Positions 12,662 to 25,900 of a stretch of 64,000 nt of DNA are shown in pieces; within the stretch, counting starts at the first letter, position 1, and each line of letters opens with the position of its first letter. Below the pieces are notes generated by a model that did no database searches, was not told where the DNA came from, and was given only the letters and a program-made list of their open reading frames with translations. The translations under genes and the position numbers were made by a program. Location of the stretch: NCBI GenBank assembly GCA_003971905.1, contig RSEE01000077.1:248001-312000 (forward strand), written 5' to 3'. This stretch comes from Moniliella sp. 'wahieum'. Its lineage: Eukaryota; Basidiomycota; Moniliellomycetes; Moniliellales; Moniliellaceae.

Positions 12662-13159
12662 CCCAGACGGTTGCGCCTGTGTTTCCCGCCAGGCAGGGCA
12701 GCGCAGCCTTTGCGGCTAGGAATAGGCCATGGACCGCAAAACCAACAATCAGCGCAAGCACAGCCACCTACTAGCAGTCCCTCTAGCCCGCTAGACGCGA
12801 CAATGCCTGGCTGTCCAAGGAGGATGTCGATGGGCGCTGGCTGAGAGCTAGGATCCTGATATCGATCAGGTTCGGCCGGTCGCCAGGATTATATTATTGC
12901 TAGCAGTAGCAGTTTCGCACCGACGGAGGCCTGCGCGAATGGACGTTGATTGAAGCTCGATCGAAGACCAACGCAATACAAGAGGCTTTACCGATAGCGT
13001 TTATGCTTTAGCAGTGTGGTGCACGATTGGATGCTACAGATAGAACCATACTGATGCTATGCCATCCATTCATACAGAAGCCAACGGCATCGCTCCACAA
13101 CACACAAACTAGCGTTCCGATTGGGGAAGATGGGGCGAATCTCGCCCTTAGTCATCCAC
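12662..13159. other. Short intergenic region
   Basis: Between the start of the mitochondrial-type gene and the 3' end of SPE3-LYS9, both on the minus strand. It should hold the promoter of the former and the terminator of the latter. A short palindromic string (CTGATATCGATCAG) occurs near 12855-12868. No gene seen. Confidence 0.4.
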
Positions 13160-15525
<2,366 letters not shown>

Positions 15526-15707
15526 TCATGCATGTCATGCGATCAAGGAGCTCGCTCCCAAGTTTAATCCAGTTCCACCGCGGCTGGCTCGACCGCCAGC
15601 GCGATTATCAAGTCTGTGTGTATATCCGAGACACAATATAGTCGTCTTCCACCCAAGTGAATCGTGAATCCCAGTTTCGTGGTTCCCCGCTTTCCCGTTG
15701 TGATCTT

Positions 15708-15786
15708 GCGACGCTAGTCGCCCCGTGCTTGTTGATATTCTCTGCGTTGCGCTGATAACAAAACCCCGAGCGACGCTAGTCGCCCC
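15708..15786. repeat. Pair of 17-bp direct repeats, each a small hairpin
   Basis: The string GCGACGCTAGTCGCCCC occurs at 15708-15724 and again at 15770-15786, 62 bp apart. Each copy contains the dyad GCGAC-GCTA-GTCGC. It sits about 250-330 bp upstream of the SPE3-LYS9 start, so it could be a pair of binding sites in that promoter. The repeat is seen; the role is inference. Confidence 0.6.
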
Positions 15787-16887
15787 ATGCCTGTTTAAAC
15801 ATGTTACCTTTCTAGGCTGTCCGTGCGGCAGCCGTCTCCCCTAGTCTCCCCTGTTCGCCGTTCATCCTCTGTTGCCTGGTTTTCTTTCCTTTTAGTCCCT
15901 GTCTGTTAGCAATGGTTCGTGGCTTTCCCCCACGGTCCACTTGGCGTCTCCTCCTACTCCGGTCTCCTCGCCAATTGACCGAATCCCAGTACAGGCAACT
16001 CCTCCTCCCCCAGCCCGCGTTGTCAGCTCTCAGCTGCCCAGCCCAAGTCCAGCCCAGTTCAGCCTCGTGTGATCTTGCCCTCCGCCACGCCACTCCCAGT
16101 CTCAGCCCGTCCTCAGTCCAGCAGCGTAGGTCCTGCGCTGCCCTTTCTCCCCGTCCATGAGCCCGAAGGCTTCAGACACGCTACTGCGGCCCAAGCCGGT
16201 GCTACGCAGCCTTGCCACACTTGCAGCCGCCTCTGCTTGATACGCCGAGAGTCCTTGTCCCTAGCTCCGCTCGGACCACAACCAGCTCAAGCGAGTAACT
16301 GCCGTGAGTAGACCCTAGTAGGACCTCCAAGAGATTGTACCCCTTAAACCCTCCGGGCGGGCTCCCTGGTGGCGCCCGCCCCATGACAACCGCTGGCGAT
16401 GCCGAGTGGTAGGAGGCTGGCTGGGAGTTTTCTTATCATCCAGTGAGTTTTTAGTGTCGAGCGAGCGCTGGGCTAGGCGCCGAGGGCGCTGGGCTGCACA
16501 AGAGCTCAGTAATTCAGCCATGTGAATTTGGACGGGGGCAGGCGCTCTGGAAGGAGGGGCCCAGGAATACTTGCACAAGGTCGAGGGCGTGTCGGCCCCG
16601 CGGGAGGCAAAACTGGAGGGATTGTTAGCCGGCGTTAGTGAATACAATTGCAGCTATTCGCGGAGATTAGGCCTTGTGGCCCAGCGCTTAGCTCCTTTAC
16701 GTCCTGAGCTTGAGCTTAACTAGTTTAACTACGTTGAATGTACATGAAAAATGTTGAACGCATGTTGCAGGGGCATTACCCAGAGGCTGTCGAGGCCCGA
16801 GGGAAGGCGGGGAGGGCGACATGGCGGTCGAGGGGACGGCGTGCTGAGGGCGAGGGCCCAAGTACAGTGTTGAGACTGAACGTACTG

Positions 16888-16925
16888 ATGGCGCTGATGC
16901 GCTGATGTGCTGATGTGCTGATGGG
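16888..16925. repeat. Short GCTGATG(C/T) tandem repeat
   Basis: About four to five imperfect copies of an 8-bp unit (GCTGATGT/C) run in tandem, followed by related CGATGAGCG strings up to about 16960. A simple-sequence repeat in intergenic DNA. Confidence 0.6.
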
Positions 16926-17306
16926 CTCGATGCCGATGAGCGCAGCGATCGATGAGCGTCGGTGCAGTGACTTGGTGACTAGTGATGCATGATGCATGAG
17001 GTGCGAGGGTGCTGGGTGCCGGTGCTGGGTGCTGCTGGGCACTGCATGCTGGGCGCGGGAATGGGTGATTGCGATAAGTGAACGACAAGCAGAAACCATA
17101 TGCCCCATCCCATCCAACCATGCAACCGCACAACGCAGCCATGCGACGGACCAACAATAAGTAACCCCCAGAACTCTGGCCAATTCACCGGCATCGCCCC
17201 CCTGCCTCGCCTCGCCTCTCCTCTCCTGTCCTCCCTTGGCGCCTCCCACCTCCACCACCCACCTCCCATGCCGTCCGCTTAGCTCCTATCCCCGTCCCAG
17301 CCCATC

Positions 17307-19716
17307 ATGCCAGCCGCTTCCCGCCCCCGCCCCCGCCCCCGCTCCCGCCCCCTCCCACTCCCGCTCCAGCGGCCCCGCGCCAGCCGCATACAACCTGTCC
17401 GACTCGATCGCCTCTCTCTCTGCTCGGGCCACCGCCACCCAGGCGGATTTCAGGCTCTCGACTCCTCCACGCCCCTCGGCGTCGACCTCCTCTACCGCTG
17501 GGATGGCCCTGATGCTGCTCACAACAGCGATGAGAGAGTGAGATTGCTCACACAGACCCCTCTACTTGCAAGGCTTCATCTGGCCCGCCCCCATTCCCTC
17601 CCGACCAGGAAACCACAGGGACCAGAGCTGGAGCCCAGATCCCCGTCGATACCCCGCCTGTTTTCCCCGCCGAGGTGGAAGACCATCTCGCTTGGTGTCG
17701 CCATCTGCCTTGGTGGAAGCGGCCGTCGGATGTGATGCTGCGACCGTTTTCTTCTTCCTTGCCGTTGCCACGGGGTTGGCCATCCCGGTCCGAGTCGAGT
17801 TCTTTGACCAACTTGCCTGCGAAAGCCTCTACTCTTCCTCACCTGCTGCGCCCGTCTGCCTGGATCAAACTGGTTCCGCCGCTCCTCCGGTGGTATGATT
17901 GCTCCGCACTTCCTTACGGACCAGATGATCCTGCCCTGTGTCATTCTGCACCGTATTGGCTCACAGTGCCAGCCTGCAAATGCGCATCACGGTTCTCTGT
18001 GGCTTACTGTCGGTATTGACGACTGGTTGGTGGTGCGGCGTTCCGACCGACTGGGACGGCGGGGTGTCATGATCTGGAGCGCACTGGGCATGGTAGTCAA
18101 TTCGGCAGTGTTCGTCATCACGCCATGGTACCTCGAAGTCGCTTGCCGGCGGTCCCAACTTTTTGCTCGTGGGCGCCATATTCGATGGACTGGTTGGTGG
18201 CATGCCGACGGCAATGGCCACGTTTAACGCTTACATCGCGGATGCCACCCCGCCCGGAACTAAAGCGATGGGCTTCAGCATGCTCCTCGGTCTGTTTTAC
18301 ATTGCAATGGCCGTCGGCCCCGTGCTTGGTGGCCGTCTTGTCGCAATGAGCGGGTTGGTCAGTGTGTTTTACGTTGCAACGGTCATCACTGCTTTGTACT
18401 TTGCCTTTGTTGTTCTTCTGCTCCCCGAGTCGTGCTCGCCAGCGGCGTTGGCCAACTCGCAGAACAGCATCTCGCTCGCACAGATTGAACCAAGCCAACC
18501 TGGAGGCCCAACTCGCCTCTGCTCCTACCTGGGCTCACCAGGTCTGGGTCCATTTCACTTTCCATGTTGCGCGTGTGTTCCAGCCCTTGTCGTGTTGGTT
18601 CCATCGAAAGTGGAAGTGGTGACCGAGGTCCCGGCTGCGCCGACTTCGACGTATCGGACGAGGAGACACCTTTGTTGGACCCATCCCGTCGGGCATCAAC
18701 ATACAGTGCTGCCAGTGGCGCCCCGTCGGCAGAGATCAATGCCTCGTACATTTCTGTCTCGCACGTCTCCAAGAATGGAAACGCGATTACAACCTGTTGT
18801 TGGTGGCGCTGGCCATGTGGTTTGAAGTATCGGTGATTGGCGTGATGGGAAGCAAGATGCTCTATGCCCAACAACATTTCCACTGGGGTGCTCCCGAAAT
18901 GGGCGGGTTCATGACAGCGGCCTCCTTGTCCCGGGTGTTGGCTCTGACGCTGATCTTGCCATTGGCCATCAAACTTCTTCACCGGCCTCACCAGATCGCG
19001 CTGCCTCAGGATAACGATGCTCGGCACGATGCGCTAGACCACGAGGGCCGCGTGTCCCGTCGTGCTTCCCGCGCGGGCCTGGCTAGTGACACGCCCTACG
19101 ACGACGAAGGTTCGGACGAGGACTCTGATTCGGACGGAGGGAAGCTCCTCTGACCGAGACAGAGCGGATGATCGAGCATGCGTGGACAATGCGTGCGACT
19201 CATCTTCGTTTGCTCCATGATAGCCGCTTCGACCTGCACGTGGCTCGGGTTAGCATGCTGGTGGCGGTAGCATGCTACCTGGGTACCGCGACGGCCACAT
19301 CGGGGTGGATGTTCGTCTTCTGGACCTGTGCTGCCTGCTTGGGCGCCGGAGCAGGCGCAGCCATCTCATCGCTAGCGGTGGCTCTGTTGAAGGACCCCAA
19401 AGACGCAGGTCGCCTGTTTGGTGCCAACTCGATGCTGGCCGCCATTGGACAGACGGTGATCAGCCCTGTGATCTTCACCCGTGTCTACCAGGCTACCGCT
19501 GACACTTCCTACTCGTGGGCAATCTTCGTGGTTGCGGCAGGTACGTTTGAAGTGACTCATCGGTGCCCTCTTCCCGTCTTCTAACCGTTTTCTCTCTCAG
19601 GTCTCTTTTGCATTTCTTTCCTTCTCTCTGCTTGGTCCGGGTCCGCAAGCCCAAGTCTCTCCCTGCCCTACCTCCCCGTCCAGCGTCACCGGCGAACCAG
19701 CGCATTCACGCTATAA
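17307..19716 (+). CDS. Major facilitator superfamily transporter
   Basis: Polytopic membrane transporter of the MFS (TetA/HIAT1-like group), substrate unknown. A Pro/Ser-rich cytosolic N-terminus leads to a WWKRPS-type stretch near 17710 and a first helix FFFLAVATGLAIPVRVEFF. Loop GRRGVMIWSALGMVVNSAVF is the conserved MFS loop/helix. Helices continue with VGAIFDGLVGGMPTAMATFN, MGFSMLLGLFYIAMAVGPVL, VSVFYVATVITALYFAFVVL, then a long central loop with DEETPLLDPSRR and an acidic string GSDEDSDSD, then VSMLVAVACYLGTATATSGW and later helices. A last intron is exactly placed at 19541-19600; the spliced reading runs VVAAGLFCISFLLSAWSGSA and stops at 19714-19716. Frame switches near 17720, 18130, 18500-18800 and 19150 fit indel errors. 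The start is uncertain; 17307 is the first plausible ATG. Confidence 0.72.
19541..19600 (+). other. Spliceosomal intron of the MFS gene (60 nt)
   Basis: Donor GTACGT, a CTAAC branch site near 19581-19585, acceptor CTCAG. Removing it keeps the phase: GCA G|GT CTC, joining VVAA to GLFCIS and leading to the stop at 19714. Confidence 0.85.
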
Positions 19717-20407
19717 GCTACTCCATCGTCCGTCTCGACTCGGTCTTTCTATATATGAGCCTGCGGTGTATATTTTGATTGGGGGGGCTCTTGTTTTTCT
19801 GTATATTGCTTCTTTCCTCATCACACGCCCTGCATGCCAAACCCACCACGCTTCTCCGTTATGGTCTTTTTGGTCATTGAATTGAATGTCCATGTCTTTC
19901 TTCATACATCTCACCGCGCTTCTGCACGGTTTCACAAGACGATCTGGAGGATCATCCACAGACAGCCGGGGAAGCTTGAACTTCTTGCTTTGCCACAATA
20001 TGCTTTTCTCTAACACGCACACAGCGTATGGGACGTTGCCAATCCAGAATGCTTCCCTCGGACCCTGTGCATACCAACCTCGTCGGCAGTACATTGAAGT
20101 TTATGTTTGAGGAGGGGAGGATATGAAATCTGAGAAACCGAGGTGTGGCACATGAGAAGAATGGCGAAAGCACAGGGTTGAAGCTTTCTCGCTCAATGTG
20201 CAGAGGTGAGACAAGATCCGATGGAGCGGTGACATCGGTGACAGAAAGACAACACAACAACGATCAAATGATTGGCGCTGAATAACAGATGTATGGATGT
20301 GCGAAGAAAACGCGAAGGTCGAAGAATGATAGAGCCAATACGGAGATGCTCAAGCCAGTTGGGTCAAGTTGCTCTCAATCTAAGCCAAAAACGCGTTGTC
20401 TCTTCGA
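19717..20407. other. Intergenic, convergent 3' flanks
   Basis: Lies between the MFS stop and the end of the next minus-strand gene. T-rich segments near 19770-19830 may contain the MFS polyadenylation region. No gene seen. Confidence 0.35.
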
Positions 20408-22372
20408 CTAAGAGTGGTAGACCCATTCTTCTGGGCCGCAGTATGAAGACCACCTCGTCGGACTCGACGGAGCTTTGGAACCATGCGAGGCGACGTGGGG
20501 TCGCGTATTTCTGTCAAAGAAGTCGAACGGGGTGTAGAACGGTCGGCCAATGGGCGGACTTGAGCTTGAGCCTCCTCCGCCTGGATCGAGTTTACACCTG
20601 GGAGTAGGTGTGTATGGTATGTGGGAAGGAGAAATGGGGCCGAACCAACCGCGTACAGGGTGCCTACGAGGTACAGCCTCGTCGGTTCGAGTTGGCGTTA
20701 AAAACGAAAGTGAAGCGTTGAGTGGGACCTCCAATGCCACAGGATGTGTATGATTTTTGTAAGTGGGGTCCAAGAGACCAGTAAAGCCGAACGGTAGCGT
20801 TGGCATGGGCTACCTAGATGACCAGAGCTGTGTCGATGTTTAGGCGTTGGAAGGGGTTTGATAGCCGGAGGAGGGGCATTTTGTAACGGAGCAATGGCGA
20901 AGAGGAACGACAGCAATCACTTTTCCTGGCCGAAGGAATCAGTTTCTTCCTCCATGAGGGCCAAGAGCAAGTTGAGTGATGAAGCCCCCCATTTCGCGGA
21001 TGAACGCAAGCGAGATTTGGTCGCAAGTTGTTGGAGAAGAGGTGCGCCAGAGCCTGATGATCGAGCTCGTTTATACTCGTGACTGCATGAACTGCGAAAC
21101 CAGTTGGGGCTAGTCACGGACTCGATGCTGATTATCCGGGATCCTGTTGTTTGGATAACAACAGGGAATCATCCAGGTCTTGGAGGAGGGGTCGCAGTGG
21201 ATTTTCTTTTGTTGCAACATCCAGTGGGAAAGCGTCAGTTCCTGACTGCCGCCCCTGGGATACCAGAACAGGAGATTCAAGCTCAACCCGTGTTCCCCTC
21301 ACCAGACTGATGTCGGACAAACGTAGATTGCGCAGATACGAGGTCCCAACGTTTCTGCGTCTGGCTGACCATATTGGTGGTAGCCTCTTCCGTTCCAGGA
21401 CAAGATCTTGAGCGGGAACGGGCGCTGCTCATAGCGCATTTGGCCGTCACCGACACCTGCAATTGGCATGTGTTGGGTGTCTGGTCCAAATCCATGGCCG
21501 AAGCAGGTTTTGGTGTGTCATTGGGGCTGACGGAGGTGAATGACCTATAGGGCGGAATGGCAGTTTGCGCATCTGAAGTTGCCGAGGACACACTTGTTGA
21601 CCTGGCTGTCCGCAGAGTAAGATTGGAACATTGCGAAGGGGCGCTCGATGCATTTGACGAGTGGGACCATCTTCGTCGCGCAAAGGGGAGGAAAGTTGGG
21701 TATTTCGAAAGTGGCCTTCGTGAGTAGACCAGCTGACTGGACAGTACGACCCCGATAGGTTTTTTGGTTGATGCAGTAGTAACACTGAAGTTTTCATGCC
21801 TGGCGGAACCAACATCAACGCATTTGAAAGAATGATCGTGCGCCTGAGGAGCTGGATCCTCAAGGGCCAGCTTGGCAAAACATCCCTGAAGAAACAAGAA
21901 CAAATGGTCAGGATATCCATTTTGCTTAAAACGAAGAGGGCCTGATGAAGACGAGAATGGTTGTGCTACTTACTAGGCTTGGAAAAGAAAGGTCCTGGGA
22001 AACGTCCTCCAGCGTGACTAAGGGGGCTTGTGGGTGGGTAATATGGGTCTGATGGGTACGTCGGGGGTAGAGAACAAGCGAGTGACTACAGGCACCTGTA
22101 CCTCGGATGGCTGATGTTGGGTTGGGTCGAGCGGGTGCAAGCCGTAGTTTTGCTGCATCAAGAAGCGTTTAGAAGCAGACATGCGACGCTCTGCCCGTTG
22201 CATGTTTGGTGTCTTGAGCGCTGGATGCGCTTTGGGGCTGGATAGCGTGCTGCTGGAGTTGCTGGACGGAAACATGGCACTGATGGTCTCGAGATCGGTA
22301 GGGACGGCAGTCCAGTGCTTCCCACGGTATTCGCTATCCAGTGACGACCCAATGATGTGGTAGCGGTTCATC
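20408..22372 (-). CDS. Uncharacterised protein, Ser-rich with CxxC segment
   Basis: Unknown function. The likely start is the ATG near 22370-22372 (MNRYHIIGSSLDSEYRGKHW). It continues with ETISAMFPSSNSSSTLSSPK, NMQRAERRMSASKRFLMQ and VPVVTRLFSTPDVPIRPILP. Adding one base to the G-run at 22022-22026 lets the frame read on as PPLVTLEDVSQDLSFPSL up to a GTAAGT donor near 21970; the next exon starts after TTCAG near 21893 (CFAKLALEDPAPQAHDHSFK). A later frame holds NKCVLGNFRCANCHSAL near 21570, which could be part of a zinc site. Downstream pieces include LLQQLATKSRLRSSAKWG near 21050 and a C-terminal part with GWFGPISPSHIPYTP and EEWVYHS ending at 20408. Several frame switches prevent a firm model, and two genes are possible. 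Confidence 0.4.
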
Positions 22373-22549
22373 AAGCAGGTCGTACAAGTTGAAGGCGGCC
22401 GCCGGGGGAAACGGGGAAAAGAAGGGAGGAAATAGACCAAAATGGGAAAAGGAGTATGATGGTCGAGCGTGGTGTGTTGGTGGGAAAAGGATGACTGTGT
22501 GAGACCAATACAAAGAACTACTCTTTAGCTCTTGTACATAAAGGTACCG

Positions 22550-22662
22550 CGTTAAACGTTAAACGTTAACCGTTAACCGTTGATGCATGCATGATGCATG
22601 ACGGCTGTGGAAGGTGGATGAGTACTCAACTGAGTACACTGAGTTACCAAGTACTCACAGTA
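22550..22662. repeat. Cluster of GTTAAACG/GTTAACCG, GATGCATG and GAGTACT motifs
   Basis: Within about 110 bp the sequence has two GTTAAACG-type units, two GTTAACCG-type units, three TGCATG/GATGCATG units and several GAGTAC/GTACTC units. All are palindromic or near-palindromic. Related motifs recur in other intergenic regions (25032-25070, 30866-30897, 45271-45370). Confidence 0.6.
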
Positions 22663-23270
22663 CGAAGTCCATGAGGTTCGAAGTGTTGTGGGAAGAGGGG
22701 TTTACATACTGAGGAGTATTATAGTTGCAAAACTTGTGCAGGGTACCCCAGTGGGGATGGTCACCGGCCGTCAGCAGCGATCATCGACCGGTGTAGTACC
22801 CCATGCACCACCATGCGCCAGTACACCTGTGCTCATTAATACGTACTGGTGCCTCTGGTGTCAATGTCACCGGCACCGAGCCCCACTGCGCAACACCAGA
22901 ATGTCGCCGTCATCGAGACGTGGGCACAGTGACGATCTTGCTTCCCTCCCAGCCACATGCCAATTCAAAGCCACTGGGCCACATGCAGAGATTTCTGTGA
23001 ACGTTGTGAACCCTACTGAGTACTTAACCCCACCATCGTATAACAACACAAGTAATTGCCATGAGCATGCCATTCCCAACTTTGGCCACTGAAAAACATT
23101 TGCCCCAAGAGGAGATGGAGATGTCGTTCCAAGAGAGATAGGGGGGAGTCGGATAGACAACGTCGGACATAATACGTGATCAGTTACATGCGTGATGGCG
23201 CTGACACGCCCCTCCCCGATCGGTTGTGGCCACCGCCAAAAATACCCTGTCATCTATCATTCTATCTCTC

Positions 23271-23291
23271 AAGCTTCAAGCTTCAAGCTTC
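23271..23291. repeat. AAGCTTC triplet tandem
   Basis: Three perfect 7-bp copies of AAGCTTC. Simple tandem repeat in intergenic DNA. Confidence 0.75.
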
Positions 23292-23714
23292 ATGGTCCAC
23301 AGGTGTGATCACACCACGCTGCATCATAACCGCGTGTGGCAAATCAATCCCTATAATATCCCTACTTTTTCAATGCCCCTCGCTGCATAGCAGCCACGCT
23401 CTGGCAACCCAGAGTGGCCGCAATGGAGGACGGAGCGTAGGACAGCGAGCTGTGTGTGATACACTGAGTGTTGGCGTGTAGTTGATAGACGTGAGCGAAG
23501 GAAGAAAGGAAAAGATCGGCGTGCAGACCTCGCTCTGCAGAGTCTAAACCTCAGCCTCACATGGGCCTCACATGGGCCTCATAGGTGTTCTCAAAGCTCA
23601 CGACAAAAACTATCAAGACGATGATGAATGGGTAAACAAGCGTTGCCAGGTGTAAAAATGTTAGGAAACGATGGGATGCAAATGCAACCGTGTAAACTCT
23701 CCGGCCTTCTCCCG

Positions 23715-24849
23715 CTAAAGACGAGTACCGGGGGTGCCGAGGAAGGCGGATACCGATGCCGCCGTCTTGGACGACGTTTCTTTCTAGTACCTCATACGGG
23801 TTAGCACATCGCCAAACAGCAAAAGGTGAAACGCACAATGAGGTTGGACACTGCTTTGAAGTCTGGATGCTTAGCATCGGCCAGCAGTTGGAATAGCAGA
23901 CTTTCTGAGGTAGTGATGACTGCGCCCGCGTTGCGCATGAGCTACACCAGCAGGGAAAGAAAGCAAACGAAGTGTCAGTACTATGGCTATTGGCCAAAGG
24001 GTAATGGCGAAAGAAATTTGCGTACCCCAAGAGCAGGCCCAATTTCACCTGGGTTGGAGCTGCTGACTCCATCGGTCAGGACGAAGACGTTGTACCCCTT
24101 TTCCCTCAAGTCAAGAACCGTCTGCAGGACACAAACGTGCGATTCTGACCATTCCCAAGCCCAAGCAGGCCTACAGGTCAGCACACCATTTGCAAACCGC
24201 AATCCAGGAAGGACAACGCACCAATCCCAAGATAATCACGTCCCGCACGCATCCGGTTGGGCGTTGGCCAAGAAATTCTCGGCGGGGGGATGAGCATGCT
24301 GAACTTGGTTTTTGCCTCAACGTTCACCTTCCCAGCCGGGAACTTGTCCAGGATCGTCGTCAGCTCGTTAACGGTCGGGCCCAGTCCTGTGTATGTAAAC
24401 CAATCAAAGTCAGTCAGCATTGCCGCCATACACAAGTGTTTCAACCAGTATTACCCCGAGATATTGTTCGGTGACAAACACGGGCAGCTGCAAATGTGAG
24501 CTGCACTCAGCGTCTTTGCTGCCGTGTTGTGAGTTCAGGGTAGCGCCACATGACGGGACTGGTACACAACGTGAGGGGCTCGATCAGTATTCAGGAATCG
24601 AAGTTCGTAGGGTTTTGTACTCACCGGAACTGCATGGCACGACGAGGAAGATAAGCAAGGAAAGAGACAAACCACACACCGTGCAACGTTGACAAGCATC
24701 ATAGGCGATGGGGAGGTCAGTATGTGTCGATATCGCGACGAAAACCAGAGGGGTTTCCGTACCTTCTCTTGGATATCACAGAGGAAGACGGCGCTGCGCT
24801 CTCGCAGGATACGGGGCATAACATGGGAAGCAGTCGAGGTGATGGACAT
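23715..24849 (-). CDS. Isochorismatase-domain (cysteine hydrolase) protein
   Basis: Cysteine hydrolase of the isochorismatase superfamily, closest in pattern to eukaryotic ISOC1/ISOC2. The physiological substrate of that group is unclear. Start ATG at 24847-24849; exon 1 ends [14 protein letters not shown] at a GTACGG donor, with the catalytic Asp in FLCDIQ. A later exon gives [11 protein letters not shown], then an intron ending ACACAG and [13 protein letters not shown], then [12 protein letters not shown] with the active-site Lys region. An intron (GTGCGT donor near 24225, TCAG acceptor near 24150) leads to [20 protein letters not shown], which carries the nucleophile Cys, and [17 protein letters not shown]. 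The last intron (GTGCGT, branch GCTAAC, acceptor CTAG) joins AVSNLI to [16 protein letters not shown] and a stop at 23715-23717. At least five exons. Frame changes at the C-runs near 24226-24228 and about 24290 fit homopolymer errors. It shares a promoter region with the divergent eL43 gene. Confidence 0.83.
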
Positions 24850-25455
24850 GGTGGGGTTGAAGGTGGTTGGGTGGAAGTAGAAGGTGGTCTGGGGGAAGCT
24901 GGAAGCTGGGATGGGTTGAATGATAGGCCGCGGTCATATGCGCTCTTGTCGGATCCGCATGCGGCGCTGCAGGGCGCTGCTTGGCTGCGGCCGCGCACGG
25001 GCCTTGGTTGGGGCGATGTGGGGATTCCCACGATTATCGATTACCGATTACCGGTTACCGCGCCGGTTACTGGGCTCCGGTTTTCGGTTCACGCGTCACG
25101 TGGTCACATTCACAGGTGACCCGGTGACGGCCACCAGCCGATCATCGATCAGCCTGATCGCTGAGGCTCAGGGACCGGTGACTGCTGTCCACCCAATTAA
25201 GTAGGGTTGCTCAGCATGCTGAGGCTCAGCCAGGCTCAGCCCCGGAGCCTACAGCCTTACAAAGACCGCGGCAGTAGCGAGAACAAAGTTTCATTTTTGG
25301 TATTGGGTAGAGGAAACGGGAAACCAGTTCAACCCTAGTGCACACCCGTGCTGCGGCACATTTTCCGTCGCTAGGGTTCGTGTGTGCCAGTACCCGCCTG
25401 TGTCCCATGCACCCTACCTCTACACCACCTGGACCGCTTCAGTACACCTAGCACA
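24850..25455. promoter_or_regulatory. Bidirectional promoter region, isochorismatase / eL43
   Basis: This 606-bp space separates two divergent genes. It contains a GATTATCGATTACC / CCGGTTACCG cluster (25032-25070), CTCAGC-type repeats (about 25209-25245), and the inverted pair AACCCTAG / CTAGGGTT (25331-25378) close to the eL43 start. The shared use of the region is inferred from layout. Confidence 0.5.
25331..25378. promoter_or_regulatory. Inverted AACCCTAG / CTAGGGTT pair upstream of eL43
   Basis: AACCCTAG at 25331-25338 and its exact reverse complement at 25371-25378 lie 78-125 bp before the eL43 ATG. AACCCTA-type elements, bound by Tbf1-like telomere-repeat factors, are known in ribosomal protein gene promoters of several fungi. 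The motif is seen; its binding factor here is inference. Confidence 0.45.
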
Positions 25456-25900
25456 ATGGTAAGTTACCGCTTGGCTCCTGAGTGGGTGCCGGTTGTGAGG
25501 AGACCATGGCGCTGTGATGCTCTGGTCTCAACGTTCGACCTGCCGGTGCACGCAACTACGGGGCCTTTGCTTGCCCCCCCCCCCAGCCACAAGATCTTGC
25601 CTACTAACATTTCTTTCTCGTCCAGTCCAAGCGCACGACGAAAGTCGGGATCACCGGCAAGTACGGTACCCGTTACGGTTCCACCCTCCGTCGCCAGGTG
25701 AAGAAGATTGAGATCTCGCAGCACGCCCGGTACACGTGTGCCTTCTGTGGCAAGGACGCTGTTAAGCGCCGTGCTGTTGGCATCTGGGACTGCCGCGCCT
25801 GCAAGAAGCAGGTTGCCGGGGCGCATGGGCCCTGTCCACCACGGCCGCTGCCACGGTCCGCAGCACCATCCGCCGTCTGCGTGAGCTCTCGGATGCCTAA
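25456..25900 (+). CDS. RPL43: 60S ribosomal protein eL43 (L37a)
   Basis: Component of the large ribosomal subunit. The ATG at 25456-25458 is followed immediately by an intron, 25459-25625 (GTAAGT donor, CTACTAAC branch site near 25601, CCAG acceptor). That position right after the start codon is common in fungal ribosomal protein genes. Exon 2 reads [19 protein letters not shown], then [19 protein letters not shown] and [15 protein letters not shown]; the two CxxC pairs (CAFC and CRAC) form the zinc ribbon. One extra G in the run at 25818-25821 is needed to continue with [19 protein letters not shown] and the stop TAA at 25898-25900. With that, the protein is about 92 residues, the usual length. 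Because the protein is essential in yeast, the frame break is best explained as a sequencing error. Confidence 0.95.
25459..25625 (+). other. Intron of RPL43, directly after the ATG
   Basis: A 167-nt intron with GTAAGT donor, CTACTAAC branch site and CCAG acceptor. It leaves M|SKRTTKVG in frame. A run of C's near 25575-25584 lies inside it. Confidence 0.9.

Larger units (their letters stand above)
22373..23714. other. Intergenic region rich in short palindromic motifs
   Basis: Upstream of the minus-strand unknown gene. No protein gene recognised. It holds a striking motif cluster at about 22550-22660 and an AAGCTTC tandem at 23271-23291, listed separately. Short open frames (22688-23092 plus, 22867-23253 minus) show no domain. 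Confidence 0.4.
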
